The notes beneath the pieces are model-generated. The model worked only from the letters and a program-made list of their open reading frames with translations. It had not been told where the DNA came from and did no database searches. The position numbers and the translations under genes are program-made. 64,000 nucleotides of DNA, taken from NCBI GenBank assembly GCA_013112585.1, contig JABFGH010000017.1:1-64000 (forward strand). The letters are read 5' to 3'. This DNA comes from Ignavibacteriota bacterium. GTDB lineage: Bacteria > Bacteroidota > Ignavibacteria > Ignavibacteriales > Melioribacteraceae. Positions 46,201 through 55,125 of the stretch are shown here, piece by piece. How positions within the stretch are numbered: position 1 is the stretch's first letter; each line of letters opens with the position of its first letter.

Positions 46201-46449
46201 GCTGCCGGAAAATGCAATGAAATTATCATCGGGGCTCCATTTCGATACACCTTCGTATCCTTCATGAATAGTTAATCTTTTTGCATCTCCGCCGCCGGCA
46301 GGCACTGTCCAAATATCACCCTGGAATGAAAATGAAATCTGACTTCCGGTTGAATTTAATGCCGGGTATCGTACAAATGGCGAATCATCTGCAAAAACCA
46401 TTGATGTAATCAATAAAATTAAAAGTGAATGAAAAATTGTTCGCTTCAT
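43234..46449 (-). CDS. Tricorn-type S41 protease
   Basis: 1071 residues with a signal peptide at 1-20. A first TolB/PD40 propeller at about 25-310 (SPDDNFIAFSGSRFGSNDIF) and a second at about 315-690 are followed by the core. A strongly charged linker in the second propeller, near residues 550-575, carries a run of five Asp. The PDZ domain is at about 790-860 (LLGVEVEPQSAGVKITRVVP). The S41 catalytic part has IVIDVRFNGGGWTTDYL and Ser976 in NSYSNAEIFSH. Tricorn is a giant-complex peptidase that degrades proteasome products in archaea. Bacterial versions with signal peptides act in the periplasm. AAGG precedes the ATG. Confidence 0.94.
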   Translation of the reverse strand: MKRTIFHSLLILLITSMVFADDSPFVRYPALNSTGSQISFSFQGDIWTVPAGGGDAKRLTIHEGYEGVSKWSPDDNFIAFSGSRFGSNDIFTISVNGGMPNRLTYHSAGDNIADWSSSGKLLFTTSRVFRQVERESEIFEVSSDGGTPERVLDAVGSEPVMSPDGKYIAFVRGSARRTREAYKGPASPDLWLYDVEKKTYTKLTDYVGNDFMPRWGDSNTLYFLSSRLGKYNIHKLTLNDVNKKSNVQKVTNFNDEGIRYFSVSRDGSKIVFERKTDIYLMSVGKNNTEKVKINITSDYRFDPYEFKSYSSKASEYSVSPNGKYTAFAVHGEIFVTENDKEKSKTVNISKSPYRDQHVEWLSDTTLIFVSDRFGQFDLFMAKSADEKKPNLFKSLKHEIVRLTETKMDETYPVVSNDKKKVAYEVGVGKLVVSEISEEGKLSSEIVLLDGWDEPGNVSWSPDDKWLAYSLNDLMFNEEIYIHAADNSKEPVNISMHPRADMSPVWSKDGSKLGFLSARNNNDSDVWFVWLKKEDWEKTKQDWEEDDIEVSKKETKKEKDDDDDEKKDDVKPIVIDFENIHKRLEQVTSMPGDEAGLAISADGETFYFTSNSKTKKGRDLYKIKWDGTDTEQIIKGGQSPAAIGLSSNGKFLHMIKKGKLARLNTKTDKTESLPFKAELKIDYVKEYDQIFEEAWRALDVYFYDPNFHGQDWDELKKKYKPWALNASTSQDFREVFNYMLGQINASHMGLYRTPDRAETQSQKTGLLGVEVEPQSAGVKITRVVPESPANKEKSKLNVGDVILSVNGELIDEGTNFYSLLINTGNKQTLLEVKDKNGNEKEVVIRPASSLSSQLYNEWVENNRKLVDKYSNGRLGYLHIRAMGWNSFERFERELTAAGHGKEGIVIDVRFNGGGWTTDYLMTVLNYQQHAYTIPRGAAVNLEKEHKKFSEYYPIGERLPYAAWTKPSIALCNQNSYSNAEIFSHTYKTLGIGTLVGVPTFGAVISTWGRNLIDGSYVRLPRRGWYVKATDENMELIPAVPDIVVYNSPNAKAKGIDEQLERAVKELLKQIDN

Positions 46450-46498
46450 AATAAAACCTTTTTTTTGTTTTAGGACTAATTGTTAGACGAAATACTTT

Positions 46499-47212
46499 TT
46501 AGTTAGATTCAAAGCTATTGAATAAATCATTAATCGGCGGATTAAAATTTTCACCGAATATTTCAAAACATGATTCTTCAAGGATAAAATTTTTAATTCC
46601 AGATTTTTCAATCGTCTCTTGAAATGTTTTATAGCAGTCAAGAGCCTTATGAGCTGCTTCAATATCTTCAGCTTCAACTTTGATAATGCAATCAATTTCA
46701 TCTTCCGTTGAACCGCTTAAAGTAAAGTGTTTACCTTTTTCTGCTTCTTCTTTTTTAAGAGTAATGAAAGCTAATCGTTTTAAGTAAGAAAGTTTTTCTT
46801 TTAGTTCAACATAAACTCTTTTAACAATTGCATGCGTAATTAAGTGATCATGAAAACCGCTGATTCCGTGAACCGGATAGGTGACAATAACATTCGGCTC
46901 AACACGTATAATTTCTTTTTCAATTACATTTTCAATATCTCTCGGGTCCATTTCCTTTAAACCGCTGTCCGGCAAATCGAGTACGTTCATATCTGTCAGG
47001 TTCAGCGTCTTTTTTACATCGAGCATTTCTTTGTAACGCACTTCACCCATTTCATCAATTGAAAGATTGTACTTAAAACGCTGCTTTGTTGCTCCGCCCT
47101 TAGTTAATGTAAGAAGGTAAACTTCATGCCCATCGCGTATTTGCTTGTGCATTACATGTGCCGGACCAAATGACTCATCATCGGGGTGAGGATATATATA
47201 AAGTATTTTCAT
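46499..47212 (-). CDS. PIG-L/LmbE-family deacetylase
   Basis: 237 residues. The zinc motif HPDDE is at 9-13 and GFHDHLITH gives the other ligand. It removes an N-acetyl group from sugars or related conjugates in known members (mycothiol, bacillithiol, GlcNAc-PI); the substrate here cannot be told. It lies 49 bases upstream of, and in the same direction as, nothing with an obvious link: the protease gene starts 46449. Bacillithiol synthesis is possible in this phylum, but bshA and bshC are not in the window. Confidence 0.9.
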   Translation of the reverse strand: MKILYIYPHPDDESFGPAHVMHKQIRDGHEVYLLTLTKGGATKQRFKYNLSIDEMGEVRYKEMLDVKKTLNLTDMNVLDLPDSGLKEMDPRDIENVIEKEIIRVEPNVIVTYPVHGISGFHDHLITHAIVKRVYVELKEKLSYLKRLAFITLKKEEAEKGKHFTLSGSTEDEIDCIIKVEAEDIEAAHKALDCYKTFQETIEKSGIKNFILEESCFEIFGENFNPPINDLFNSFESN

Positions 47213-47333
47213 TTTTGTTTTTCTAATTTTTTCGTTTGTAATAGCTTTTTTTCTTGATATAAAAATTCAATTTATACCGGCAAACAGCAGTCGGTTTTCA
47301 TAAATACCATTAAGTTGAATAAGAAGTAATTAC

Positions 47334-48281
47334 TTAAAATGGAAGATTATTCAAATCGACATTACCGCCGGATAAGATTAAACCAACTTTTTTATTTGCA
47401 AATTTACTTTTGTTTTGAATAACTGCAGCAAGAACAATCGCCGATGACGGTTCAACAATAATTTTCATTCGCTCCCAAATCAGCCGCATTGCATTAATTG
47501 TTGCTTTATCAGGCACAGTAATAATTTCGTAAACATATTTATTAAGAATTGAAAATGTTTTTACTCCAAGTGAGGTTCTCAATCCGTCACAAATTGTTTT
47601 AGGTTCAACTGAAGGATAAATTTTTCCGTCCCTAATTGATCTGTAAGCATCATCGGCTCCTTCGGGTTCTGCGCCAATAACCTTAGTTGAAGGAGAAATA
47701 TATTTTGCTGATAAACATGTTCCGCTTAATAATCCGCCGCCGCCAACCGGAGCAATTAAATAATCGAGATTACTGATATCGTTAAAAATTTCCATAGCAC
47801 AAGTAGCTTGCCCGGCAATAACAATATGGTTGTTATAAGGATGTATAAATACGGCACCGGTTTCTTCAACAACTTTTTCTAAAGTCGATTCTCTTGCTTC
47901 AAGTGTTGGCTTGCAGTAGATAATTTTTGCGCCGTATTCCTGCACGGCATTTTTTTTCTGAATCGGCGCATTGCTGGGCATTACAATAAAAGATTTAATT
48001 CCATTGTTCTTTGCAGATAAAGCTAACGCCGCAGCATGATTACCCGATGAATGAGTGGCAACACCGTTAGCTCTGTAATTTTTATCTAAAGTAAGAACAG
48101 CATTGGATGCACCTCTAAATTTAAATGCACCAACCTTCTGTAAGTTTTCGCACTTAAAGAATAAATTAGCACCGCAAATTTTATTTATCAGTCGAGATGT
48201 AAGAATAGGAGTTTTATGAATATGATTAAAAATTCTGGAAGCTGATTGTAGAATATCTTTATGTGTAGGCTCGTGGATCAA
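47334..48281 (-). CDS. PLP-dependent threonine/serine dehydratase or serine racemase
   Basis: 315 residues of fold type II. The Schiff-base lysine is Lys54 in GAFKFRGASN; the carboxylate loop is SSGNHAAALA (78-87); the phosphate loop is GGGGLLSG (180-187); and SGGNVDLNNL ends the protein. It lacks the C-terminal ACT domain of biosynthetic threonine deaminase, so it fits a catabolic dehydratase or a serine racemase. The start is TTG at 48281; no ATG precedes the conserved part. Confidence 0.9.
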   Translation of the reverse strand: MIHEPTHKDILQSASRIFNHIHKTPILTSRLINKICGANLFFKCENLQKVGAFKFRGASNAVLTLDKNYRANGVATHSSGNHAAALALSAKNNGIKSFIVMPSNAPIQKKNAVQEYGAKIIYCKPTLEARESTLEKVVEETGAVFIHPYNNHIVIAGQATCAMEIFNDISNLDYLIAPVGGGGLLSGTCLSAKYISPSTKVIGAEPEGADDAYRSIRDGKIYPSVEPKTICDGLRTSLGVKTFSILNKYVYEIITVPDKATINAMRLIWERMKIIVEPSSAIVLAAVIQNKSKFANKKVGLILSGGNVDLNNLPF

Positions 48282-48577
48282 GTTAAAAGCCGAAATCCTT
48301 TTAAGTATTAATTACAAATAAAAATAATTTTTGTTTATCAAAAGTAAGCAAAATTTTATGATAATTTATAATGATAATAATTTGATATTGAAAGTTATAT
48401 TTTCGTATTAGAGAATTAAAGTTGAAACATATAATTATTATTAACTATTTAAGTATTAGTCATATTTATTATTTAAATTTAATATAACGATGTTTTTTAT
48501 TATTCTAATATCATAATGATGTTTTAGGGCTAGATACCCTTATTTATTAAAACCACTAACAAATTACAGGAGTTACA
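48282..48577. other. Divergent intergenic region
   Basis: 296 very AT-rich bases upstream of two divergent genes. No further frame or palindrome was found that I would defend. Confidence 0.5.
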
Positions 48578-50419
48578 ATGACAAAAAGATTTCTAATACT
48601 TTTGATGGTTCTATGTGCGTTTTCATTTTTGTATGCACAAAACCAGCGTGAATATGTGAAGGATCCTATTTCAGTTGAAAGAGCGATTACAAACAGCGAA
48701 GATGCTACGGTTTATTTTTATGGAGATACACCTTCTCTTTATACTGTTACCGGCGACGGCGGATATGTAATTGGTACTAATACTTACGGCGACATTGGAA
48801 AATACCAAAGATTTGATGCTGACGGACCCGGAACGTTGAACAGTGTTGATTTATATTTTGGAGCTAAAACCGTTAATGGCGATGCTGATACCGTATGGCT
48901 GGTTATCTATACCGCTCCAGGATCCGGTGCAACGGATGCACCCGGCGATCTTATTTACCAAATGCCTTTCACAACAGATGTTATCGACACAACAGCAGCT
49001 AATACCTTTTCTTTGCCGTATCTACATGTTCCACAAAACTTTTTTGTCGGCATAGAGTGGGATGGAGCTATTGACGATGAATTCGGTATGATAACGGATG
49101 CTGATTTAGAAGGTGATGCTGCATACCGCGCTTGGGAAAAATGGAGTGATGGTACACTGACTTCAGTTTTAAGTGCTTGGAATCTTGATGCTGATATTTG
49201 GATTGCAGCAGAAGTTGATGTGTATAACTTGCTTACAGTTGCTCAGGCAAGAGAAGACCTCGATATGGATTTAGTTCCTGACAGATTAGGCGACACAGTA
49301 ACGGTTCAAGCAATGGTTATTTCACCAAACTATCAAACAACAAATCACTCATATTACCTGCATGACGGAACTGCCGGCATTACTACTTTTATGGCAGGAA
49401 CAACAAATCCAGAATTACAATTAGGTGATATCGGATATGTAACAGGCGTAATTGGACATTTTAACGGATTAACTCAGCTTCAGCCGCTTGCCGAATACAG
49501 CTTTGTTTTTATCAGTTCAGGTAATCCTGTTCCGGATCCTCCCGTTATAACAATAGCACAATATTTAGCTAATCCCGAAATGTATGAAAGCTCATTAGTT
49601 GGTTTTATGAATCTAAGTAAAGTTAGCGGAACATGGCCAGCAAGCGGTAGCAGTGCAACAATTCAAGTAAGTGATGGAATTGATACTGTTGATTTACGAA
49701 TTGATAGCGATACAGATATTGACGGAAGCCCTGAACCGGCTTGGCCTGTTGATATTATAGGTCTTGGAAGTCAATATGACAGTTCGCCACCTTACGACGG
49801 CGGATATCAAATTCTTCCCCGCTATTACGCAGATGATTTTCTTCCCGCAGGCTCACTCCCTGTTGAATTAACAAGTTTTTCAGCCAATATCGTCGGCAGT
49901 TCTATCGTTCTTGAATGGAAAACTGCTACTGAAATTAACAACATGGGCTTTGAAATTGAGAGAGCAACAAATAATAAAGTTTGGCAAGCTATCGGGTTTG
50001 TTGATGGATACGGAACTTCAGCCGAAGCAAAATCTTACTCATATACAGATAATGAAATTGCTGAATTAGTAAATTATTTTTATAGACTGAAGCAAATAGA
50101 CTTTGACGGAAGTTACAGCTACTCAGCTGAAATTGAAATTACGGCTGAAATGCCTACAAGTTTTGAATTATCACAAAACTTCCCTAATCCTTTTAACCCA
50201 ACAACCAATATTAGATTTACTTTACCTGAAGCTTCTAATGTTCAGTTGAAAGTATTTAATACTTTGGGTGAAGAAGTTGCCAGCTTAACTAACAATTTAT
50301 TTGAAGCCGGTGTTCATAACATTACTTTTGATGCCAGCAATTTTATTAGCGGTGTCTATTTCTATAAACTTGAAGCCGATAATTTTGTTCAAGTTAAAAA
50401 AATGATGCTCCTGAAATAA
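48578..50419 (+). CDS. T9SS-exported protein with OB-fold-like domains
   Basis: 613 residues. Signal peptide 1-20 (MTKRFLILLMVLCAFSFLYA), with AGGAG six bases before the ATG. After a galactose-binding-like N-terminal part (about 50-215), two OB-fold-like domains appear near 220-315 (GDTVTVQAMVISPNY, LGDIGYVTGVI) and 320-425. They resemble the OB domains tied to secreted nucleases, though no nuclease is fused here. A fibronectin-like domain follows (LPVELTSFSANIVGSSIVLE), then the type A sorting domain from about 528 (FELSQNFPNPFNPTT to VKKMMLLK). It should be exported by type IX secretion. A terminator follows. Confidence 0.9.
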   Translation: MTKRFLILLMVLCAFSFLYAQNQREYVKDPISVERAITNSEDATVYFYGDTPSLYTVTGDGGYVIGTNTYGDIGKYQRFDADGPGTLNSVDLYFGAKTVNGDADTVWLVIYTAPGSGATDAPGDLIYQMPFTTDVIDTTAANTFSLPYLHVPQNFFVGIEWDGAIDDEFGMITDADLEGDAAYRAWEKWSDGTLTSVLSAWNLDADIWIAAEVDVYNLLTVAQAREDLDMDLVPDRLGDTVTVQAMVISPNYQTTNHSYYLHDGTAGITTFMAGTTNPELQLGDIGYVTGVIGHFNGLTQLQPLAEYSFVFISSGNPVPDPPVITIAQYLANPEMYESSLVGFMNLSKVSGTWPASGSSATIQVSDGIDTVDLRIDSDTDIDGSPEPAWPVDIIGLGSQYDSSPPYDGGYQILPRYYADDFLPAGSLPVELTSFSANIVGSSIVLEWKTATEINNMGFEIERATNNKVWQAIGFVDGYGTSAEAKSYSYTDNEIAELVNYFYRLKQIDFDGSYSYSAEIEITAEMPTSFELSQNFPNPFNPTTNIRFTLPEASNVQLKVFNTLGEEVASLTNNLFEAGVHNITFDASNFISGVYFYKLEADNFVQVKKMMLLK

Positions 50420-50450
50420 TTTAGGACTATCTATTCGTATTTCATTAAAG

Positions 50451-50479
50451 CCCTCATCTTTTTTGGTGAGGGTTTTTTT
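50451..50479 (+). terminator. Intrinsic terminator of the T9SS gene
   Basis: CCCTCATC and GGTGAGGG pair over eight positions with one G-U, followed by seven T (50473-50479), 31 bases past the stop codon. Confidence 0.85.
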
Positions 50480-50565
50480 ATGTAATACTAAATTGTGTGT
50501 ATATTTTTAATTAAATTTTCAAAATAAAAGTTGAAGTAGATTGAAAATTCTAAGGGAGGCAGACT

Positions 50566-51573
50566 ATGAAGAAATTACTATACCCAGTTTTAGCAGCAGC
50601 TTTGTTTATAATTTTTTCATGCAGCAATAAAGAAAACAGAACCCAATACGGATTAGTAATTCACGGCGGCTCTGGTAATATTTATAAGGGTAAATATACT
50701 TCTGAAGAGGAAAATGCCTATAAAGTAAAATTAATGGAAGCACTAACACTGGGCGATTCAATTTTAAACAGCGGCGGCAGCAGTTTGGAATGCGTTGAAA
50801 AAGTTATAAATCTTTTGGAAGACTCTCCCCTATTTAACGCAGGCAAAGGTGCCGTTTTAACTAACGTAGGTACATGCGAATTAGATGCTTCAATTATGGA
50901 TGGCAGAACACTTAACGCCGGTGCCGTTGCCGGAGTACAAAGAATTAAGAATCCAATTAGTCTCGCAAAAACAGTAATGACAAACTCAAGACACTTACTG
51001 CTTACCGGTGATGGTGCGGAAAAATTTGCACTCGAAAATGAATTCAACTTAATTGATAATGAATATTTCAGAACTAAAAAACGATACGACCAATGGCAAA
51101 ATTCAATTGAGAAAAAATTAAAACAGAAAGAGCATAGAACTGAAAAAGATGAAAAGCTCGGCACTGTAGGGTGTGCTGCGCTTGACTTAAATGGAAATTT
51201 AGCCGCAGGTACTTCAACAGGCGGAATAAGCAGTAAACGTTTTGGTCGTGTTGGCGATTCCCCTATAATTGGCGCCGGCACTTATGCCAACAACAAAACA
51301 TGTGCAGTTTCTGCAACCGGTACCGGCGAATACTTTATTAGAAATGTGGCAGCATATGATATTTCTGCAAAAATGGAGTATCAAGGGAAAAGTCTTAATG
51401 AAGCCGCCGAAGAAGTTATTATTTCAAAGCTTACGGAATTGGGCGGCAGCGGAGGAATTATTGCGATAGATAATAAAGCAAATATTGTAACAAAGTTTAA
51501 CACCAAAGGAATGTTTAGAGGTTCAGTAAAAAATGGAGAAATGCCTATTGTAAAATTATATATCGATGAGTAA
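50566..51573 (+). CDS. Isoaspartyl peptidase / plant-type L-asparaginase (lipoprotein)
   Basis: 335 residues with lipobox IIFSC (Cys19) and GGGAGG six bases before the ATG. Ntn-hydrolase: the proenzyme is cut before Thr200 in GTVGCAALD, which becomes the nucleophile. Other family blocks: GLVIHGGSGNIY, NAGKGAVLTN, LDASIMDGRTL and GRVGDSPIIGAGTY. It removes isoaspartyl residues from peptides or hydrolyses asparagine. Lipidation puts it outside the cytoplasm. Its stop abuts the end of the MmcQ gene on the other strand. Confidence 0.93.
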   Translation: MKKLLYPVLAAALFIIFSCSNKENRTQYGLVIHGGSGNIYKGKYTSEEENAYKVKLMEALTLGDSILNSGGSSLECVEKVINLLEDSPLFNAGKGAVLTNVGTCELDASIMDGRTLNAGAVAGVQRIKNPISLAKTVMTNSRHLLLTGDGAEKFALENEFNLIDNEYFRTKKRYDQWQNSIEKKLKQKEHRTEKDEKLGTVGCAALDLNGNLAAGTSTGGISSKRFGRVGDSPIIGAGTYANNKTCAVSATGTGEYFIRNVAAYDISAKMEYQGKSLNEAAEEVIISKLTELGGSGGIIAIDNKANIVTKFNTKGMFRGSVKNGEMPIVKLYIDE

Positions 51574-51927
51574 TTATAAGCTGTCCAATTCCTTTTTATC
51601 TTTTTGAGTAAGTTTATCTACAACCAAATTATAAGAATCATCAATCCAGCTTAAAATTTCTTTTTCCGGAATACCTGAATTAATTTCGATTGTATTCCAA
51701 TGCTTTTTATTCATGTGGTAGCCGGGAATTACGCCTTCATACTTTTCTCTTAATTCTAAAACCCTCTCCGGTTTACATTTAAGATTTATAGAAATCGGCG
51801 GTTCCAAGTTACTTAGGCAAAATAATTTATTCATAACTTTGAAGACTAAAGTACCCTCGCCAAAAGGAAATCCCTCCGTTACTCCCTTTTTCTTTAAACA
51901 GTAATCCCTTATTATTTCAATGTCCAT
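51574..51927 (-). CDS. MmcQ/YjbR family protein
   Basis: 117 residues of the CyaY-like MmcQ/YjbR fold: IIRDYCLKKKGVTEGFPFGE, LVFKVMNKLFCLSNLE, ISINLKCKPER, VIPGYHMNKKHWNTIEI. Members bind DNA in some reports but have no settled role. AAGGAATAAAAC stands before the ATG. The stop is directly next to that of the asparaginase gene. Confidence 0.92.
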   Translation of the reverse strand: MDIEIIRDYCLKKKGVTEGFPFGEGTLVFKVMNKLFCLSNLEPPISINLKCKPERVLELREKYEGVIPGYHMNKKHWNTIEINSGIPEKEILSWIDDSYNLVVDKLTQKDKKELDSL

Positions 51928-52043
51928 GTTTTATTCCTTTGCGTATTTTAACTATTTTCTTATTATCGTTAATTTTTTATTGAAACTATTTTATTCAACA
52001 AGTGTATTATAGAAAGATTTTTTATCAGAGAACAGGATTTATA

Positions 52044-54110
52044 ATGAGACAGCTGCTAATATTGTTTTTAACCTTAACAAGTATTCTATTTCCGCAATCA
52101 ATAGAAAAATTGATTAGTGAAAATAGTGAAATCGATTCCAATAAAGTTTTGATGCCGACCGAATATCATTCAAGAGTAAATATGAAAATTACTCCATTAT
52201 TAACCAGGCATCACTACAGCAGAGTAAAATTAAACGATTCACTATCATCAACAATTTTTGATACTTACATTGAATCGCTAGATAATAATAAGCTCTATTT
52301 TTTGAAGTCGGATATCGAGTCATTTGAAAAATATAGATACCAAATTGATAATTTCTTACGTGCCGGCAATCTTGATGCAGCATATAAAATTTTTAATGTT
52401 TATAAAAATAGATTAACCGAAAGAATAGAATACACTATAGAAAGACTTAAAACCGAATTTGATTTTAGCAAAGATGAATATCTTGAAATAGACGAAGACA
52501 ATGCACAGTGGGCAGGCAGCAAGGAAGAGCTGGATGAATTATGGCGGAAGCGAATAAAAAATGAAGCTCTCAATTCTATTCTTGATGATAAAACATGGGA
52601 AGAGACAGCAGATAATTTAACAAAGCGATATCAACGATTTCATAAAGTGCTGCTGCAATATAAAACTGAAGATGTATTTCAAATATACATGAATGCATTT
52701 GCGCAATCAGTTGACCCGCATACAACATATTTCTCTCCTAAAACCTCCGATGCTTTCAAGATTAATATGAGTCAATCGCTCGAAGGAATCGGAGCACAAT
52801 TAAGAAGTGAAAATGATTATACAAAAGTTGTTAGAATTATTCCCGGCGGACCCGCAGCAAAAAGCGGACTGCTTCATAAAGATGATAGAATAAAAGCTGT
52901 GGGGCAGGGAAAAGACGGAGAGTTAATTGATATTGTCGGCTGGAGAATTGATGATGTAGTTGAATTAATACGTGGTGATAAAGGTACTACGGTTAAATTA
53001 GAAATTCTAAAAGCCGATGCAACCCCCGACATGCCGAGTGAAACTATTACAATCGTTCGTGATAAAGTTAAGCTCGAAGAACAATCCGCAAAAAAAGAAA
53101 TTATTGAAATTAAGGAAGATGGTATTATTTATAAATTAGGCGTAATAGACTTACCAACTTTTTATATCGATTTTGAAGCGAGAAGAAAAGGCGATAGAGA
53201 CTATAAAAGTACAACCCGTGATGTAAAAAGAATAATTGGAGAATTGAAAGAAGAAAAGGTTGACGGCATTATAATTGACCTAAGAAATAACGGCGGCGGG
53301 GCATTAGATGAAGCAATTGAATTAACGGGATTGTTCATTGAAGATGGACCGGTTGTACAAGTAAAAAACATAGGTAGTAGTATTGACGTTGGAACCGACC
53401 CCGATAAAAGTATTGTTTATGACGGACCTCTTGCTGTACTTATTAATCGTTTCAGCGCTTCAGCCTCCGAAATTTTTTCAGGTGCAATTCAGGATTACGG
53501 CAGAGGCGTTGTAATTGGCGAGCAAACTTACGGTAAAGGTACTGTTCAAAATTTGTGGGACCTTAAAAGATTTTTACCGGGAGTTAAAGATAAATTGGGT
53601 CAAGTTAAATTAACAATGGCAAAATATTATAGAATAACAGGCAGCAGTACACAGCACCTCGGCGTTGTTCCCGATATCGAATTCCCATCCCCAGTTGACC
53701 CATTGAAATTTGGTGAAAGTGCTAAAAAAAGCGCACTGCCGTGGGACCAGATTAAACCGACAACGTTTAAAAAGTACGGCGACCTAAGTTCGTTTTTACC
53801 TGTGCTTAAAGAAAAGCATGAAGAGAGAATGAATACAAATCCTGAACTGCAATATTTACTTGAAGATATTGAGGAAATAAAATTAAAGCGTCAGAAAACT
53901 TCTTTTACTTTGAACCAGGAGAAACGGGCTGCCGAAAGAGCCGAGGCTAAGAAGAAACGTGAATTGAGAGATGAACAACGTCAGGAAAATTCTGATATTG
54001 AAATTGTTGATAAGGAAGAAGTAGAAGTACGCAATATAAAAGTTGATGATCCCCTGCTTGAAGAAGCCGGGCACATACTGGCAAATTTAATATTAATGAC
54101 TATAGGATAA
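52044..54110 (+). CDS. prc: Prc-type C-terminal processing protease (S41A)
   Basis: 688 residues from ATG 52044 (AGGA six bases upstream, then a signal peptide, MRQLLILFLTLTSILFPQ; the longer frame starts with GTG and spoils it). N-terminal helical domain about 25-215, a PDZ domain at about 225-320 (LEGIGAQLRSENDYTKVVRI), and the S41 core with FSASASEIFSGA. The dyad is Ser473 and Lys498 (TYGKGTVQ), in the same spacing as E. coli Prc. A charged C-terminal tail follows (RAEAKKKRELRDEQRQEN). It degrades or trims periplasmic proteins from their C-terminus, and a similar protease often controls cell-wall enzymes. Confidence 0.95.
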   Translation: MRQLLILFLTLTSILFPQSIEKLISENSEIDSNKVLMPTEYHSRVNMKITPLLTRHHYSRVKLNDSLSSTIFDTYIESLDNNKLYFLKSDIESFEKYRYQIDNFLRAGNLDAAYKIFNVYKNRLTERIEYTIERLKTEFDFSKDEYLEIDEDNAQWAGSKEELDELWRKRIKNEALNSILDDKTWEETADNLTKRYQRFHKVLLQYKTEDVFQIYMNAFAQSVDPHTTYFSPKTSDAFKINMSQSLEGIGAQLRSENDYTKVVRIIPGGPAAKSGLLHKDDRIKAVGQGKDGELIDIVGWRIDDVVELIRGDKGTTVKLEILKADATPDMPSETITIVRDKVKLEEQSAKKEIIEIKEDGIIYKLGVIDLPTFYIDFEARRKGDRDYKSTTRDVKRIIGELKEEKVDGIIIDLRNNGGGALDEAIELTGLFIEDGPVVQVKNIGSSIDVGTDPDKSIVYDGPLAVLINRFSASASEIFSGAIQDYGRGVVIGEQTYGKGTVQNLWDLKRFLPGVKDKLGQVKLTMAKYYRITGSSTQHLGVVPDIEFPSPVDPLKFGESAKKSALPWDQIKPTTFKKYGDLSSFLPVLKEKHEERMNTNPELQYLLEDIEEIKLKRQKTSFTLNQEKRAAERAEAKKKRELRDEQRQENSDIEIVDKEEVEVRNIKVDDPLLEEAGHILANLILMTIG

Positions 54111-54130
54111 TCGAATTAGAAATATGCAAT

Positions 54131-54163
54131 AAAAAACCCGCTGATTTTAAGCGGGTTTTTTTT
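54131..54163. terminator. Bidirectional intrinsic terminator
   Basis: AAAAAACCCGCT and AGCGGGTTTTTT with a 7-base loop, 20 bases past the prc stop and 31 before the end of the converging lipoprotein gene. A and T runs on both sides allow it to serve both. Confidence 0.92.
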
Positions 54164-54193
54164 ACACCTTTTCGCCAAATACAAAAACATTTA

Positions 54194-54973
54194 CTACCTC
54201 AAACTTTTGACCACTATGTTTTCAATAATTATTTCCGAGACTTTTTCAAGTTTGCCTTCTTTGAAAACTGAGCTGTAATTTTCAATATCGGTGTCAATTT
54301 TATCGGACGAATAATTTATTTGATCAAAAAATAAAATTCCCCCAACCCTTCTCGAATTTACCATTTTCCTAAATCTAGATCCTCCCCCGTTCACATGAAA
54401 ATAATAAGCAAAATATTCCATTTGGTTTGAATTTTTATTTATCCAATAAACATATCTATCCTCATAATCCCTTCCGCCGCCTTCCTGCTTAAATGTAACT
54501 TCAAGCAAATAGAATTCTTCACCTTCAATGCTATCCTCACTAATCACTTTTTTTATTGCAGCTTTATCAGCTAACGGAAACGGCAGCAGTGTAAAATAAA
54601 TAACAGAGTTAACTGCTCCATCAATTTTATTTTCCCCTTTTTTGTCCAATTCAATTTCAACACCATCAGTAAATTTTTGCTTGCCTTTGTTAGCTATCAA
54701 TTCACGAACATTTTGACCAGCAGTATCAGTATAAACTCGCTCATACTTAAATTCATTGCCGTTCCGATATATATTAAATTGTTTACCTCTAAACTCAAAA
54801 CTAATTTCTGAGTGTTTATAATTTTCACCGCCATGTTCTTCAATCAATAATGATGTAATTTCTTCAACACTTTTTTCAGATTGGCAGTTTTGAAAAAGTA
54901 CAAGAATCAAACTCATTAAAAATAGTTTTCCAATTAATATCATTTTCGATTTTATATATAAATTTGTTTTCAT
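54194..54973 (-). CDS. DUF6503-like lipoprotein
   Basis: 259 residues; the lipobox is LFQNC near residue 30, and GAGAG precedes the ATG. The mature part is a LolA/outer-membrane-lipoprotein-like beta fold with ISFEFRGKQFNIYRNG, YFTLLPFPLADKAA, YLLEVTFKQEGGGRDYEDRY and YVYWINKNSNQMEYFAYYFH. This matches the Bacteroidota DUF6503 family, which has no assigned function; LolA-like proteins bind acyl chains, so lipid binding is one idea. The family call is from memory of the pattern and should be checked. Confidence 0.7.
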   Translation of the reverse strand: MKTNLYIKSKMILIGKLFLMSLILVLFQNCQSEKSVEEITSLLIEEHGGENYKHSEISFEFRGKQFNIYRNGNEFKYERVYTDTAGQNVRELIANKGKQKFTDGVEIELDKKGENKIDGAVNSVIYFTLLPFPLADKAAIKKVISEDSIEGEEFYLLEVTFKQEGGGRDYEDRYVYWINKNSNQMEYFAYYFHVNGGGSRFRKMVNSRRVGGILFFDQINYSSDKIDTDIENYSSVFKEGKLEKVSEIIIENIVVKSLR

Positions 54974-55060
54974 ATTACTCTCGTCGTTTTTTAGCTCAAA
55001 ATATTTATAACAATATCAAAAAATATCTTCCAAGTTACGATGCAGAAAAATGAGCCATGA

Positions 55061-55099
55061 TCCTGGATTCTGGATTCTGGATCCTTGTTTCTGGATGCT
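55061..55099. repeat. Degenerate short tandem repeat
   Basis: The heptamer TTCTGGA (with TCCTGGA) occurs four times within about 40 bases, between two same-direction genes. It is AT/GC mixed, unlike its surroundings, and looks like replication slippage. Confidence 0.6.
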
Positions 55100-55125
55100 T
55101 GAATTTGATTATTGCCGATACTGAT

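Noticed and set aside
50718-51281. 187-codon frame opposite the isoaspartyl peptidase gene
   Set aside because: The opposite-strand gene has a lipobox, nucleophile and ribosome site; this frame has none and reads as low-complexity Ser/Pro/Phe.
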